Positions 11,301 through 22,423 of a stretch of DNA of 64,000 bases are shown piece by piece. Below the pieces are notes generated by a model that made no database searches, was not told the origin of the DNA, and worked only from the letters and a program-made list of their open reading frames with translations. The stretch is from Nectonema munidae (taxonomy: Eukaryota > Nematomorpha > Nectonematoida > Nectonematidae): assembly GCA_030549495.1 (NCBI GenBank), contig JAUIRK010000971.1:486501-550500 (forward strand). The letters are read 5' to 3'. Position 1 is the stretch's first letter. Each line of letters begins with the position of its first letter. The position numbers and the translations under genes are program-made.

Positions 11301-13889
11301 AGCATTGATGGAAATGAGAGATGAGTAGAGGTTTATGAAAGATGGCAAAACAGTGTAATTGAAATCTTGCTGGTGCAAACAACGTACCCATTCTTTATTT
11401 TTATTCACGATTAAATCCAATATCTTTAGTGCCCACAAGGATGCCTTTGATAAGTTGGCTTGGCCCGGAAAAACACTGTAAGAATCCAAACTCTCCAAAT
11501 TTAGAGAAATGATGTACAAAATAAGGGATAAGAACTGCTCATTCTCAAAAATTACTTGAAAGAGAAAGGAATGGGAGCGTGAAATTTTTATCTTTTTGAA
11601 TTGATCATCATTAAAGTTTATGCAAAAATAAACATCAAAATCGCACAAAATATGATAAAATATTTCAAGGCATAGTGCAGCTATTTTCCATTTTTGATTG
11701 ACTTCGTCATAATTTCGGTGATTGAAATTAGAAAAAAGCTCCTTATAAAGGTATATCAAGAAAAAGTGCTGAACAGTGTAAAAAGATGAAATACTTCCAC
11801 TCAGCGTCTCATCTTCAAAAAAAGTGAAAAGCTTACGCATCAATTTCAAAAGTGCAATTGATAGCGTATAATTTTGACAAATAGACTCAACTTCAATTAA
11901 TTCTTTTTTAATTTTACCTGTAATTAAGCGACTTTTTTCATCATATTTCACAAGTTCAAGTTGTTCTAGACATTTCCAAACAAACATAGAAATTTGAAAA
12001 TTATCGACTAAAACAGCCACTAACTTTAAAATAGCACTTTTTAAATCCAGAGATAAATAGCAAGTCATTAAACCAATTAGAACACTAAGAAAGGGAGTTG
12101 ATTGATTTTTCGTAAAAAATCTTCTAGCAAGATAATCATTTTTAGCTACTTTTTTCATAAGAACTAGGATAGAAAGTAAACCATTTTGTTCCGTTTCAGA
12201 AATTACACATATTTCATCTTTATTAGCAGACTTTAAATTAGTGAAGTAGTTATGCAACACAGTATTAAAATGATTCCAAGAAACAACACTTTCAGATGAT
12301 TCCAGCAAAGTAAAAACTAAATGAGCCATTTTAGACGAACATGCCGCAAAAGTCGATAACATATTAATATAAGAACAAAAATGTACTGGATTGAAGTTAT
12401 CTTTTTCACAACCTAATTCTATAAATTTATTCAAATTACAATACTTCTGTTTCTTAGGAGACAGGGTAAATAAAGATTTTTCATTGCTTTCAGATTTGAA
12501 AAAATCAAGAGGTAAACTAGCATCAAAAATATTTTTTTTATACAAAGTGGAAAGAACTGTGAGCAAGTTTTGATAAATTTTGTACTTAGACAAATTTTTA
12601 GGATCATCATTTATGTTTGAAAAGAAAAAGATATTGTCACAATCGTCTTTAATTTGCTTTAACTTTAAAAAATAATTCGAAATAAAATTCGTTATCAAAA
12701 AGTGTAATTTTTTAATGAGAAATTCATTTGTAAAAAAATACGAAGAAGACAAGATAACTTCATTAATGCAAGCAAACACATTGTTCGATAAACAATAATC
12801 TATAATGTCTTGTTCTTGGTATATAATGTTTGTGATTTTCTCTGAAATCTCATCAGTATATGTTATCTTTCTAGATAAAATATGTAAATCTAATGCCCAA
12901 GCAAACATAATTATTACCTGTAGTTTTTCAGCAGACCATTTTTCATTTAGGTTACAAATTAATGAATTAATATTTACAAAATAAACAAAAGCCTGTTCTT
13001 TCTCAGAATTTTTAGAAAAAGTGCTTTTCAAAAATTGAGAAGTTGCATTTTCAAAATTATACGAATATAAAAAGGAAAAGAAAAGATATAAAGACCTAAG
13101 ATCACAACTTATTACATTATCAGTTATAGGAATATTCTTCAGTGAATATAAGATATGATAAGAAAATAGGAAGTTAAAGTTTTTAATCGAAGAAATACTA
13201 AACAAAATAACACTTAATGATTGATTAATATCTAAATATACTTCCTCCAATAATTTTTTAAATTTAAGAGATTTTCCTAGATTAAACTTTGTTAGAGCGT
13301 GAGATAGTTTTGAAAAGCAATACATATCACTACCATAGAGATCGAGGAATTTCTTAAAGCCAATTTCATCAAATAATGTAGTTAAAAAAGATTCAAGGTA
13401 ATCCACAACAATTTTAATGGTATTAGGGGAATAAATTTGTGTTTCCAGACTTTGACAGAGGACTTTTAAGAATTGAAAACAATTTTGTTTATAAAAATAG
13501 TAAAAGAGAATAGCCTTTTCTGTTACATCAAGCATAGGGTATATAGTAGCTTTTGATTTAGCAAAAAGTATAAATTTTAAACTTTCAAGCTCACTAAGTT
13601 CACAAATTTCAGCTACACTAATAGTTTGTTTGAAATTTTCATTTGTAAAATGTTTAATTTTAATATCATTCATTTCAAATTCTTTGTTTACTGAAGTTTC
13701 TAATTTAGAATATTCGGACTGTTTTCTACTTGAAAAATTAAAGTATGATTTTATGAAGAATTTATTTATTTCCAATTGTTTTTTAAATTTAGGAAAAAAA
13801 TTAATATTTTTTTCAAAGATTACTTTATTTATAAGGAAGGAGATGTTTTGTGGTTCATCGTATTTGTCTATGAAAGAAGATAACTCCAT
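8388..13889 (-). CDS. NUP205: Nuclear pore complex protein NUP205
   Basis: A single uninterrupted frame of 1833 codons encodes an all-helical protein. NUP205 is an inner-ring scaffold nucleoporin that links NUP93 and the channel nucleoporins at the nuclear envelope. Matches to human NUP205 run in order: FLIKKLHFLITNF at residues 390-402 (human FYIRRIHNLITDF), LYKKNIFDASLPLDFF at 449-464, SVVSWNHF at 534-541, ELIEVESICQNY at 663-674, KWKIAALCLEIFY near 733-745, SLDSYSVFPG at 800-809. The human protein is about 2012 residues, so this one is about 9% shorter, mostly through loops. I place the start at the ATG at 13889; the upstream 22 codons lack an ATG. No intron is seen, which is notable for such a large animal gene. 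No frameshift or missing block is apparent, so it looks functional. Confidence 0.93.
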   Translation of the reverse strand: MELSSFIDKYDEPQNISFLINKVIFEKNINFFPKFKKQLEINKFFIKSYFNFSSRKQSEYSKLETSVNKEFEMNDIKIKHFTNENFKQTISVAEICELSELESLKFILFAKSKATIYPMLDVTEKAILFYYFYKQNCFQFLKVLCQSLETQIYSPNTIKIVVDYLESFLTTLFDEIGFKKFLDLYGSDMYCFSKLSHALTKFNLGKSLKFKKLLEEVYLDINQSLSVILFSISSIKNFNFLFSYHILYSLKNIPITDNVISCDLRSLYLFFSFLYSYNFENATSQFLKSTFSKNSEKEQAFVYFVNINSLICNLNEKWSAEKLQVIIMFAWALDLHILSRKITYTDEISEKITNIIYQEQDIIDYCLSNNVFACINEVILSSSYFFTNEFLIKKLHFLITNFISNYFLKLKQIKDDCDNIFFFSNINDDPKNLSKYKIYQNLLTVLSTLYKKNIFDASLPLDFFKSESNEKSLFTLSPKKQKYCNLNKFIELGCEKDNFNPVHFCSYINMLSTFAACSSKMAHLVFTLLESSESVVSWNHFNTVLHNYFTNLKSANKDEICVISETEQNGLLSILVLMKKVAKNDYLARRFFTKNQSTPFLSVLIGLMTCYLSLDLKSAILKLVAVLVDNFQISMFVWKCLEQLELVKYDEKSRLITGKIKKELIEVESICQNYTLSIALLKLMRKLFTFFEDETLSGSISSFYTVQHFFLIYLYKELFSNFNHRNYDEVNQKWKIAALCLEIFYHILCDFDVYFCINFNDDQFKKIKISRSHSFLFQVIFENEQFLSLILYIISLNLESLDSYSVFPGQANLSKASLWALKILDLIVNKNKEWVRCLHQQDFNYTVLPSFINLYSSLISINATSQKLRFPTNICKYAVHGIDYPHHANYAMQLLLSSASLGSSRDLLHSLNASKQVTLQLEIYFSFIEILNYFNSLNVFSAPEHIETLCISIFKYVSFCCRNLECPTFSDYLLGLQSLDGFINVSGGLHFVTDKPILLSIVVEFITTKFQDQDNLHTFLTDKFNLAIHIFNFFSSLCSVYKYKKFVLSYLRKEGNFFEVQLSSWMSLLTNEGQFSDLYIFVFQFFLQAFIQDVWHCHFLFDKPQLYKYIDLIIDDGLDSLLVNFFQNISFTIDEKSSPPTAAFSESFASVSSAFLKPNFFGCRLYDLDLIESYFDKVYNRHANTTQSKSLNFSQIKDHFSSLNFIQESIYYKKKFIALFDKLIQLLLLIPLPDKYSVQSMNFSFKVLQILFTKCSDEMYTEFSAPISDVIFSLITFLSNSLFQCDGSLPPTITPNTFLSITNGLLHLLSIKVFIISSRAKSNIYASLLTLFSLLIKMETCVFIKKLSLTQTDVLKWKHQATKSLLEISNPFWKEIYCDVFNSCSSIVKITAITTLTSFLRLKLLKMEDVILDMNHKGLIQCLIKRVIESDFSVCQALGPNPSDISALLIFESILVFLQNAVYHFTAAKVIVEAKLLRHLLQMKCLSSLHIASSSFSQSQDLPLTLQFSQTTNPSYTTHVLMPLFSFLSALHLTYRCKNLYLSNETFSFLASNAADFLNFSLFANYDRMSISHLAFFNSISFLINSSSLPFKSSQSFKTLDAINNSFPSVRTGMVKVLISILMKPSWKLSNSIVMNSDTIVDLIQFEMFNSCMNSSLQNCLDFYFKVVVDEKNESVFFETCSNSCDNLNFSLLFSFLSKCEMYLRFLVLMQNALNEYSKKISGNDLSQSSYIKCEELVSSNFCITSIILERLILYIFTRFNKFFHPKFLTSLPQSDDESKKLLLKRFVTEANSMPVVEIRKHLLTYCKDGRESDKRLLMDLISNVQKLGQIKL

Positions 13890-14039
13890 TTTAAATGTAG
13901 AAGAATACAATACAAAAAAGATAAAAAGTCCTGGGATAGCAAATTTGTAAGACAAGGAAAAAATTTTGTAGTTTTGAATTATTTCGATATAGATTCAATA
14001 TTTTAAGATTAATTGTTAAGTTTACTTTTATTTTAATAA

Positions 14040-15135
14040 CATTCATTCCCCACTAGATTCCCAACACCAAACTTACATAATTTTTCACTTAAGACTACTT
14101 CACTCCCAACTAAATTCCAACACCACAAACTTACATACTTTTTACTCAAGACTATGACAACCAAAATGGCCCGTTTTGACACTAAACATACAAACTACAG
14201 TTCTGAAATTTTGAGCCAAATTTTTGATGACTTCATAGCCAAACATTTCTTTAAACCCAAATGACTTAATTCTTTTCAATGACTTAATATATAACATCAC
14301 ATTACATTATATTAAAACCTTCCAAACCCAAAATTGCGAAACCAGCTCAACAAAATCATATGTAAGCGTAGCCAGTACATGCTTACCTCACTCCAACCAA
14401 AATTCAATCATTATTTCATCATCCATTTCCAACATAAAGAATGATCCACCCTTTAAAAAACACTTAAACCGGATCTAACACTGAAATTAACCACCATCTA
14501 ACCAATTATCATCTAGAAAAGACAAAGCTCTTTACCGACTGGAAATAATAAAAACCTTGACATCAAAAACAATCCTCTAGCCATTACAAAAACTAGATCC
14601 TCTCATTCTGGCACAGTTTATTTTCAATTCAAAAACTTAAAACAGAAAAAAACTGCCAAAACTACTCTGTTGAACAAAGGTCTTAACGCAATAGACATAC
14701 ACCCTTTCAAGTCTAAATTTATTCTATGCGGTGTATCCATTAACATACCATTAAGCGAAATCACCAAAATAATTGATAAGAAAAACACACAAATAAACAA
14801 CTGGGACAAACTCGAAAATCCTACTTAAATTGGGAAAACAAGACTGTACTCTTACACCATCACACTAGAAACAAGCTACAAGACCACTTATCAATATTTA
14901 ATCAGCCAATCCAAAATATTTTTGAATCACCTTTTATTAAAACTCAATGTAATGAAACCTAAAGAAAAACATTGTGAGAATTGCCTAACGGCCACACATC
15001 CTCAAAATGCCACGCACTCAACTAAACTGCGCACAATTCGGTTACTGAGGACAAACAACACTTCCTTACAACTTACTGAACGACACAAGTAGGATGTGTT
15101 GCATCAACTACAAACAACTCCATTTAGCGGGCGTG
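14040..15135 (+). mobile_element. R1-like LINE, 5' fragment (leader and ORF1)
   Basis: After a tandem-repeat leader comes a broken ORF1. A readable stretch at about 14600-14820 encodes SGTVYFQFKNLKQKK and later IDIHPFKSKFILCGVSINI, then zinc-knuckle residues CENC at about 14975 and a second knuckle near 15030-15110. The last 95 bases are about 80% identical by eye to 18870-18965, the ORF1 end of the R1-like LINE downstream. The copy stops there, without ORF2. Several stops and shifts break the frame. Confidence 0.65.
14047..14162 (+). repeat. 58-bp tandem repeat in LINE leader
   Basis: Two copies of a unit carrying CCAACACCA, AACTTACATA and AAGACTA words; AACTTACATA falls at 14070 and 14128, period 58. 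It lies just upstream of the ORF1 remnant and resembles the repeated promoter units found in the leaders of some LINEs. Confidence 0.65.
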
Positions 15136-16831
15136 ATTAATTTGTGCCAATCTCAATCTTTAGTGCTTCTTATCTCAATCTTAGTGTTTCATTAAAAACC
15201 TCAAGAAAACTTCTTAATAAAAACATGATTTTTATTTTATAATTTCAATAATACTCTAAAACTAATATTTATTTAATTTCAAGAATTTTCATTAAATGAT
15301 TTTTTATTTCAATTAGTTTTTTGATTTTTTCACAAACCTAACAATTCAACTAAAATTTCGTTTGAGTTCGGAATTACAAAATTAATATTTTATGTTCTCA
15401 ATATCAAGGTCAATGTGATTCTGGTTGTCGAAATTAAATCTTAACAAGAAGTGGCTATAGATATAACAGATTTTAGTAGATTATAATTAAGATTTTATTC
15501 TTCTAAACGTGAGCTGATCCTATCAACTTGATGTTCGCCATTTATGTAGAGCCCACTAGTTTGTAACTGTCTTATTAATTGTGTCATAATTGGCCCATAC
15601 AATTTTTACCTAAAATAAAATGATTTTCAATTAAAGAATTAAAAAGTGCGATAAAAAATTTCTTAAAATATAATTTTAAAAATATATGATAATTAAGACG
15701 TAAACTACGATAAATATTTAATAATGAATGCTATGTCTTTTGTTATAAAATTTAAAAAATTTGTAAATAATAATTTACTTTTTTCATTTAATTTCACATT
15801 TAATTATATCTTAAATTAAATTAAATTAAATTAAATGTTTATATTGTATAAATTAATTTGTTTTGAATGCATAAAAGTACTTATAAATATATAACCTGAC
15901 CGTTATGCCCTCAATTTACATGAGTATTACGACTATGAAGTGGAATAAAACTTAATAGAACATTAGCTTATGTTATATTTTTCGGAATTCTCCCAGCAGT
16001 TGGGAAAAACTGTATGTGTTTATCTCTTAATTTAGTGCTTCAATCTATTTTAATGTGTAATTTTTTGCTTTTACTCATTTTGGTTACCTCCCGAAGAAAG
16101 CAAATACTCACAATGTTTTCCAAACATCCATTACTCTAAGAGGATCCACGCTTATCGCTAACAAACCACGGAATGGACATTCACGATGCCAAAGACACCT
16201 TTTTTCACGAATTTCAACCTATCTCTTCTACTTGTGATAAAACTCTTTGTGCAAATAGATGGTAGTAGAATTTTTGCTTTCATAGTTACTGCAGTTCTTC
16301 ACCCCAAAGATACATTCTATTCTACCTCTTGACAATCAAATAATATTAATTGTGAACATACTCTTTGAAAATTTTCGATTTTTACAACTCATAAACACAT
16401 TCATTGCTTATTTTGCATTAATAACTTCAGGTCAATTTTTATTTAATAAAATTTGAATGTTTTTATTGCCTGCAAATAATATAGCACAATTAGTGCTTCA
16501 TTTCTTTTTACTACTGCCATTTTTTGTATTATCATTTTGTGCTGCTATGCTTCGTCCCATTCAATTCCACCCTAGATTTATATTTTTTCAACCTTTTTCA
16601 TTCTATCTTATATATTTTCATTTTGGTCATTTTACGTATACTACAAGTCAATTATTCACCTATGAAAATGATCTAAAATTTTAATTCTAATTTTTACTTT
16701 TTAAAAAATTTACCATATAATTAATGGTGTAAATTGAAGGTTACTTCCTTTAAAAAATTTCCAATCTAATCTATCTTCTTGCTGAATCTTTAGAGAGCTT
16801 TTGCAGAACATTAGATAATACTGCTCTAGAA
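15136..16831. other. Unassigned AT-rich DNA
   Basis: I see no gene. The stretch 15600-15850 is very AT-rich and includes five AAATT units at 15812-15836. A 75-codon frame at 16457-16684 is rich in F, L and P with no recognisable domain and is probably chance. Confidence 0.3.
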
Positions 16832-17100
16832 CAGGGTTTCTCAACACCGGACCAATCACCTACTTTTGGGCAAACATATATTGGTAGATTAATGAAGAAA
16901 GGAAATCTATAAGTATTACATCTAATATGTTAGACCTCGTTTATCCGACAACCGCACTAACTTACACAATTTTGACTGTAACTAATTTTTTTCTTTCCCA
17001 TTATTGTGACATTCACACTCCGGCAAATGCTCTCACGCCTGCATGTATAATTTGTTAATCGTATGACCGTAATTTTTTTTATGATACTGATTTAACAAAT
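16832..17100. mobile_element. Remnant ends of DNA transposons (hAT-like, Tigger-like)
   Basis: CAGGGTTTCTCAACACCGG at 16832 has the form of a hAT terminal repeat. About 100 bases on, CCTCGTTTATCCGACAACC (about 16928-16946) has the form of a pogo/Tigger end. Neither partner end was found nearby, so these look like isolated remnants. Confidence 0.35.
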
Positions 17101-17455
17101 AGTGGACACTAATTGAAACAATTATAATAACAAGAGGTTACGCAAATATCAACACAGCTATCGAAGGATAAAAAAATATGACAAGAAATAATCTTGCTGA
17201 AAGCACCATCTACAACAGAAGTAGTAACATTACGGAGAGTGATTATAATGAAACCACTCAGCCAATTCAGCAATAGCGAAGGCAGCTAGATAAGGACTTT
17301 ACACCGCTCTGCATTTCCTAAAGCGACGTGCATTTATACGCTCGTCACTACATATCCATATATGCTTTACCACAGAATTCGTCAAAAATGTCAATTTTTT
17401 TTGGACAAAAACGTAAATAAAAAAATTGAATTTTTCAGAAAATACATTAATTATA

Positions 17456-18579
17456 CAGGGCGAGGAAAAATTTGTGAATGACTTTTACGCAGAGAAAAAA
17501 TTGACTATTGACTTTTTAAAATTTCATTGAATTGAACAACTATGAACACTTTAGAGAAAGTATTGAAAATTATTTCAAAGAATCCATGATTTTGTAATAA
17601 AACAAAATATAATTTATGACATTTTCTGATTTAAAATTCGATCAAAAAAGATCTTTCTACTTCTAAAGTTAAAACTTGACAATTTTGTAATTTGGGATAA
17701 GTACTACGAGAGATTTGAGAGTTTTCCATATTCATAATTTTATTGATTTCATTTTATTTGAACCTATTTTCAAGATAACTTTTAATGCCACATTCGTCTT
17801 AAATTAAATAATGTTGAAACAAGTAAAGGCATCTTCAACTGAAAAAGTCTCTATGTTCACTTTTTCCTACTAAATCAATCAATCGTGAATATTCCATAAT
17901 TATTATTGTTAGCAAGTTTTGACACAGATTTTTTTTTTTTTTTTAACAATTTCTTGATATTTGGCAATAAAATTCCATCATCTTCATCATTAATTTCTTC
18001 ACTGCTGGAAGATTTTAATGAAAATATTTTGCTGCTTGCAACCAATATGTCAATTTCGTTACAATTGGAAATGGAATGTTGCCGATAGGTTTAAAAAGAG
18101 AACGTCTTTTTCTATTACTAATTTTGAATGATTTAATGCCGGTAAGATGTGAAAAACATGCAATGATAAAAAAGTTTGGAAATAAAATTCCATAACTTCT
18201 GCAGCGGATATATCGTATGTAACCCCGTTTGTCAACAAAAAAAATTTTCTTACAAAAAACTTCTTCATGTTTAACCTCAGTCAGGCAAACTTTACAATAA
18301 AACCTTTTATTAAATGAAAAAAGCCTGACTGTTGTGGAAGTGTTGACATAAAGAAGAAATCTTGTATGTATCGCTTATAACCATTTTAGGCACATTGGAA
18401 CAAAGAGTGTTAAATATAAAAATTGACTTTATTGACCTAAACTCAAAAAATTGACTTTGATTGATTTAAAAATTTTAAATTAGTTCAAAATTTTTTAGAC
18501 TAAACAAGTAAAGATCTTCTTCAAAGAGTTTTTGCTAAACGGAAATAAAAGTTGACTTTATTGACTTTTACTCGCCCTG
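17456..18579. mobile_element. hAT-like DNA transposon relic with CAGGGCGAG ends
   Basis: The left end CAGGGCGAGGAAAA and the right end, reversed, CAGGGCGAGTAAAAGTCAA form terminal inverted repeats 1124 bp apart. Subterminal copies of TTGACTTT lie inside both ends. A reverse frame near 18060-18290 encodes a possible zinc-binding start (FYCKVCLTEVKHEE). No complete transposase is present. An 8-bp target duplication is not convincing (a shared TTATA only). Confidence 0.55.
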
Positions 18580-18791
18580 GTTATAAGTGTACTTAATGCT
18601 ATTGAGAAATTAAAAAAAAATATTGTAACATCTCGTGGAAAAAATATTATGGTCAAATTTTGAGTTCATCTGCGGGTCACTGAACTCAACTTGAGGTAAT
18701 GTCACCTACACTATGTTAAAGTACTAACCAAATGAGGTAGATTAACATTTTATTGTATATAAAAATCTTTTTTAATCTTAAAGTAATTCAA

Positions 18792-18855
18792 GTTTGAAAT
18801 ATAGGTAGCAAAAAAAAATGTTTGGGTGAACATTTTTGCTACCTATTTTTCAAAC
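18792..18855. repeat. Hairpin-forming inverted repeat
   Basis: GTTTGAAATATAGGTAGCAA at 18792 is mirrored by TTGCTACCTATTTTTCAAAC ending at 18855: a stem of about 20 bp with one or two mismatches around a 24-base loop. It lies immediately left of where the R1-like LINE sequence starts. It may be the end of a small foldback element. Confidence 0.6.
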
Positions 18856-19038
18856 TTCCTAACCCTAAATTTGGTCACTGAGGACACACAACACTTCCTT
18901 GCACCTTACTGAAGGATACACCCAAGATTTGTTGCATCAACTGCAAACAACCCTTTTTAGCTGCATCAAAATTCTGTTCCATCTACATAAACCACAAATA
19001 ATCCATTACTACTAAACATAATCACACATTATCCAATT

Positions 19039-19395
19039 ATGCTAATCATACTTCATATTAACCTAAATCATTCAAGAAACGCATTGGATAACCTTCATAA
19101 TATCCTCTACTCACATACGTATGATATAATATCTATCAATGAACCCTACATCTACATTACACACCAAATTATAAACTTCAAATTAATTCACATACCTCCA
19201 TTAACAGATTACTCTGCCTGCACACTAATAAAAAATTCAATTCAAAATTTACCACAATTCCAATACTCAAATTTCTTATTTACTTTAGTACCATCATGTT
19301 CTAAACCCCTACTTTTTTGCTCACTACTATTAACCTTCTCTTACACATCCCATAACAAACAACTTTGCACTATCTTTCAGTATTCCAGATCCTAA
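19039..19395 (+). pseudogene. R1-like LINE endonuclease domain
   Basis: Begins with ILHINLNHSRNALDNLHNIL, the N-terminal strand and helix of an AP-type endonuclease, followed by YDIISINEPYI with the catalytic glutamate. The frame closes before the GDFN and SDH motifs are reached. The codon-rich FSYTS ending is out of family. Confidence 0.7.
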
Positions 19396-20495
19396 TTTTG
19401 AGTAACAAAACAAAATACACGTGGCTTTCGTAGACTTGAATTCTAAACCCCCAACAAACTCACAATGTTCCACAACGATAAAACACCTACTTTCTGAAGA
19501 CACCATTTAAACAATATCTACCAATCACACATCGGCCTAAACGTCAACTCTAATAAAACATTGTATATCATCCTCAACTGGCAAATATCAGATACTCAAT
19601 CAGCATCCGACCACACATAAATTACATACCAAATTGACATTATAAGTAAATATTCTAATAATAATCCCAGTGCCAAACATGGTATAAAAATTTGTTGGAC
19701 CTCTTTCTTCCACAATCTTGAATTCAGACTAGGCAATACCACACTCACTATAGACTTATCTGAAAAACTTGAAGAATTTTCACTCCACCTTAACAAATCT
19801 ATTACAGCTAGTATTCATGCAGGAACTCCTACAAACCAAACTTCTGAGAGACAGTATGAGCCATTCTGGAACAAAACATTAATTAACATCAAAAAACTCC
19901 TGCGTAAAGCATTAAAAAACTTGAGTAAAAATAACTCCCATCAAAACATCCATCAATACCTATCCCTCAAAAAGAAATATGAACTAGAAATCAAACACGC
20001 CAAAAAAACAATCATGGAAAAAATTCAGCAATCAAATCCATGGTACTATTATCAACAAACTTACAGACAAAAAATACCCTGCATCACTCTCAAATTTGTT
20101 CATCACTTGCACTCATATCAATCACCTGCAGACAACATCAACACTGAAAACATTGATAATGCGCTTAAGAATGAAATCACATTCTTACATTTCAAATAAT
20201 ATTATATACTCCTTTCCCAAAATTACAAGCAGAGAACTGAACAAAACTATACTCCATGCGAACCACTTCTTCCAGCAGCCTTGACCATATATCCATTAAA
20301 AATATTAACTAAGCCTATGATCTAAATATCTATAATGCTTGTCCAAAATTAAGCTACTTGCCTTCTATTTGGAAAATATGCAAACTAATACTCAATCCTA
20401 AACCAAACCGAGATCATAGTCAGATTAAAATTTGGAGACCTATCTTTTTATTACCAACACTAGGTTAAATTATCGAAAAAATTCTAAAAAAGCGA

Positions 20496-20846
20496 ATGAT
20501 TCACTACATCCTCAAGCATAACTTAATACACCCTTACCAATTTGCATATCTATCAAATAGGGGCACGGAATTGGCTCTGATCTGCCTTACTCTCTATCTA
20601 GAACAAAAACTAAAAAATCAGCACACAGCGACAGCGATCTTCCTAGACATTCAAAAAGCCTTCAAATCAGCATGGCACCCTGCTATCATCAACAAACTTA
20701 TTGATAACAACTATACTACTTATATCATCAAATTTATTTCCAATTACCTCTTGAATCGTATTCTTGTTCTATCACATAATTATTTCAAATTCCAAACATT
20801 AACCCTCTTTACTCCACAACGTGACTATCCATCAGACGTTCTTTGA
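20496..20846 (+). pseudogene. R1-like LINE reverse-transcriptase fragment
   Basis: Contains HPYQFAYLSNRGTELAL, then AIFLDIQKAFKSAWHPAI, the palm A motif with its first catalytic aspartate, then a thumb-side stretch to QRDYPSD where the QGS motif would be. The FADD box is not in frame. Confidence 0.75.
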
Positions 20847-22423
20847 GTAGTTCTCATAAACCCAATCTTTCACTTCATAAACTCTAACTCTTCCTACACA
20901 AATTAATCAATATAAAATCTCTTTTAACATGGATAAACACAAACTCATACACTTAAAACGAAAAAGAACTATTACACTACCACTAAAACTGAACGCATTG
21001 TTACAACTTACCCCGAACCATATATAAAATACTTTAGCATAACACTCCAATCAAATCTGAACTAAACTTTCAACAACACTTTTTTCAAAATTCAATCTCA
21101 TATAAATGGGATCTCCATCTAAAAATTAGCAAATTCATATATACCTCAATCATACTTCCCGTCATTCAATATGGCACTTTAGTTTTTGGAAGTTCCCTTA
21201 AATTTTAGAGTTTCCTATTTTATCTAAAAAAAATAAATCGCCTCTGCCTCCTCACCATCACCAATGCATTCCACATAACCTCTACATCAAAACTTGATTT
21301 AAAACTTTGCAAACTTCTACTCAATCCACATTCCAACATCGCTTGCTTTTTTCAACTCCTTCATCGAAGAACACATACCCAAATGGCTCATAACCTAGTT
21401 CTCCCACAATCCTACCCCTGCTATCTAATTAATCCCTCGCAAATGACTCCATATACGAATAACATTTGCCATCACAAAATTATCGCACTAAATTCAATCG
21501 CTCATCAGCGCATTTCCAACGCATAACACCATCTTTCAGTTTATACCCCCGGATCAAAACCTAATAATCATGCAGCTGCCGCATATGCCCTCTTCAATTA
21601 CAATACACGCCAAACTTTTCACATACAGCACATACTTACAGACAATATCATCTCATCGTAAGAAACCGAAATCTTAGCATTCTTAAAAGCATGTATTTAC
21701 ATCACAGCCAACCTTATTTTCTTCAAATCCAATTATAATTATATCACTTTCTACACAGATCCACAGAACACAATAAAAGATCTTCAACTTGACAGGAAAA
21801 TCTCTCGATCCACACTAAGCCTAGCTGAAAAACTAATCAACCTTAGTAAACACTTCACAATCAAAAACTTTTGGTGTCCCTCTCATTCATCCTCTTTTGA
21901 AAACTTCTTATTCGGCTACCTATCAAAGTCCACCCTCTCATCTTCACAATAAAACCCATCTTTCCCTTTATCAACTTTCGAAACATTCTTAAATAACTCA
22001 ATCACAGGTGAATAGCTTAACAACATACCTTCCAGTTTAGTCCAATTCAATCTGAATAAAACTTTTACACTTCCACGTAACATAATAAGATGGTTCCGCG
22101 CACATTGCACATGCTATGCATACCTTTTCAACATAAAACTACACTCCAAACCTTTTTGCAGATATTGAAACTCCTATCCACATCATCCTTCAATGCCCAA
22201 TATTCTCACCTCAACGCATTAAAATCATTGATAATATATTACTACATTTCTCAGATCACCCTTTCTCCCTATATTCCACTTCTATCCCACCCCAAAATCA
22301 TTCATCTCATCTCCACATTTTAATTAAAACAATAGAACCAATCCTCAACACTTCCAAAAATCTAATCAAATCTCATTTAATATTTAGAGAAACACGCTTT
22401 CTCAATACAGCGTCATATGAATA

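Larger units (their letters stand above)
18860..22423 (+). mobile_element. R1-like LINE, 5'-truncated, decayed
   Basis: Coding order runs: ORF1 zinc knuckle (18870-18990), endonuclease (19039-19395), linker (19921-20199), reverse transcriptase (20496-20846), an RNase H-like region (about 21540-21950) and a C-terminal tail to about 22423. The endonuclease has the R1-like SINEPYI motif and the RT has FLDIQKAFKSAWH. The RNase H region keeps FYTDPQNTIKDL and WCPSHSSS. Stops and shifts interrupt every domain, so it is dead. The 5' part is missing; a related 5' piece lies at 14040-15135. Confidence 0.8.

Noticed and set aside
13890-13955. 22-codon upstream extension of NUP205
   Set aside because: It has no ATG; the first ATG in frame is at 13889. 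The extension looks hydrophobic, unlike the start of a scaffold nucleoporin.
15811-15836. Five AAATT units
   Set aside because: An ordinary short microsatellite in AT-rich DNA.
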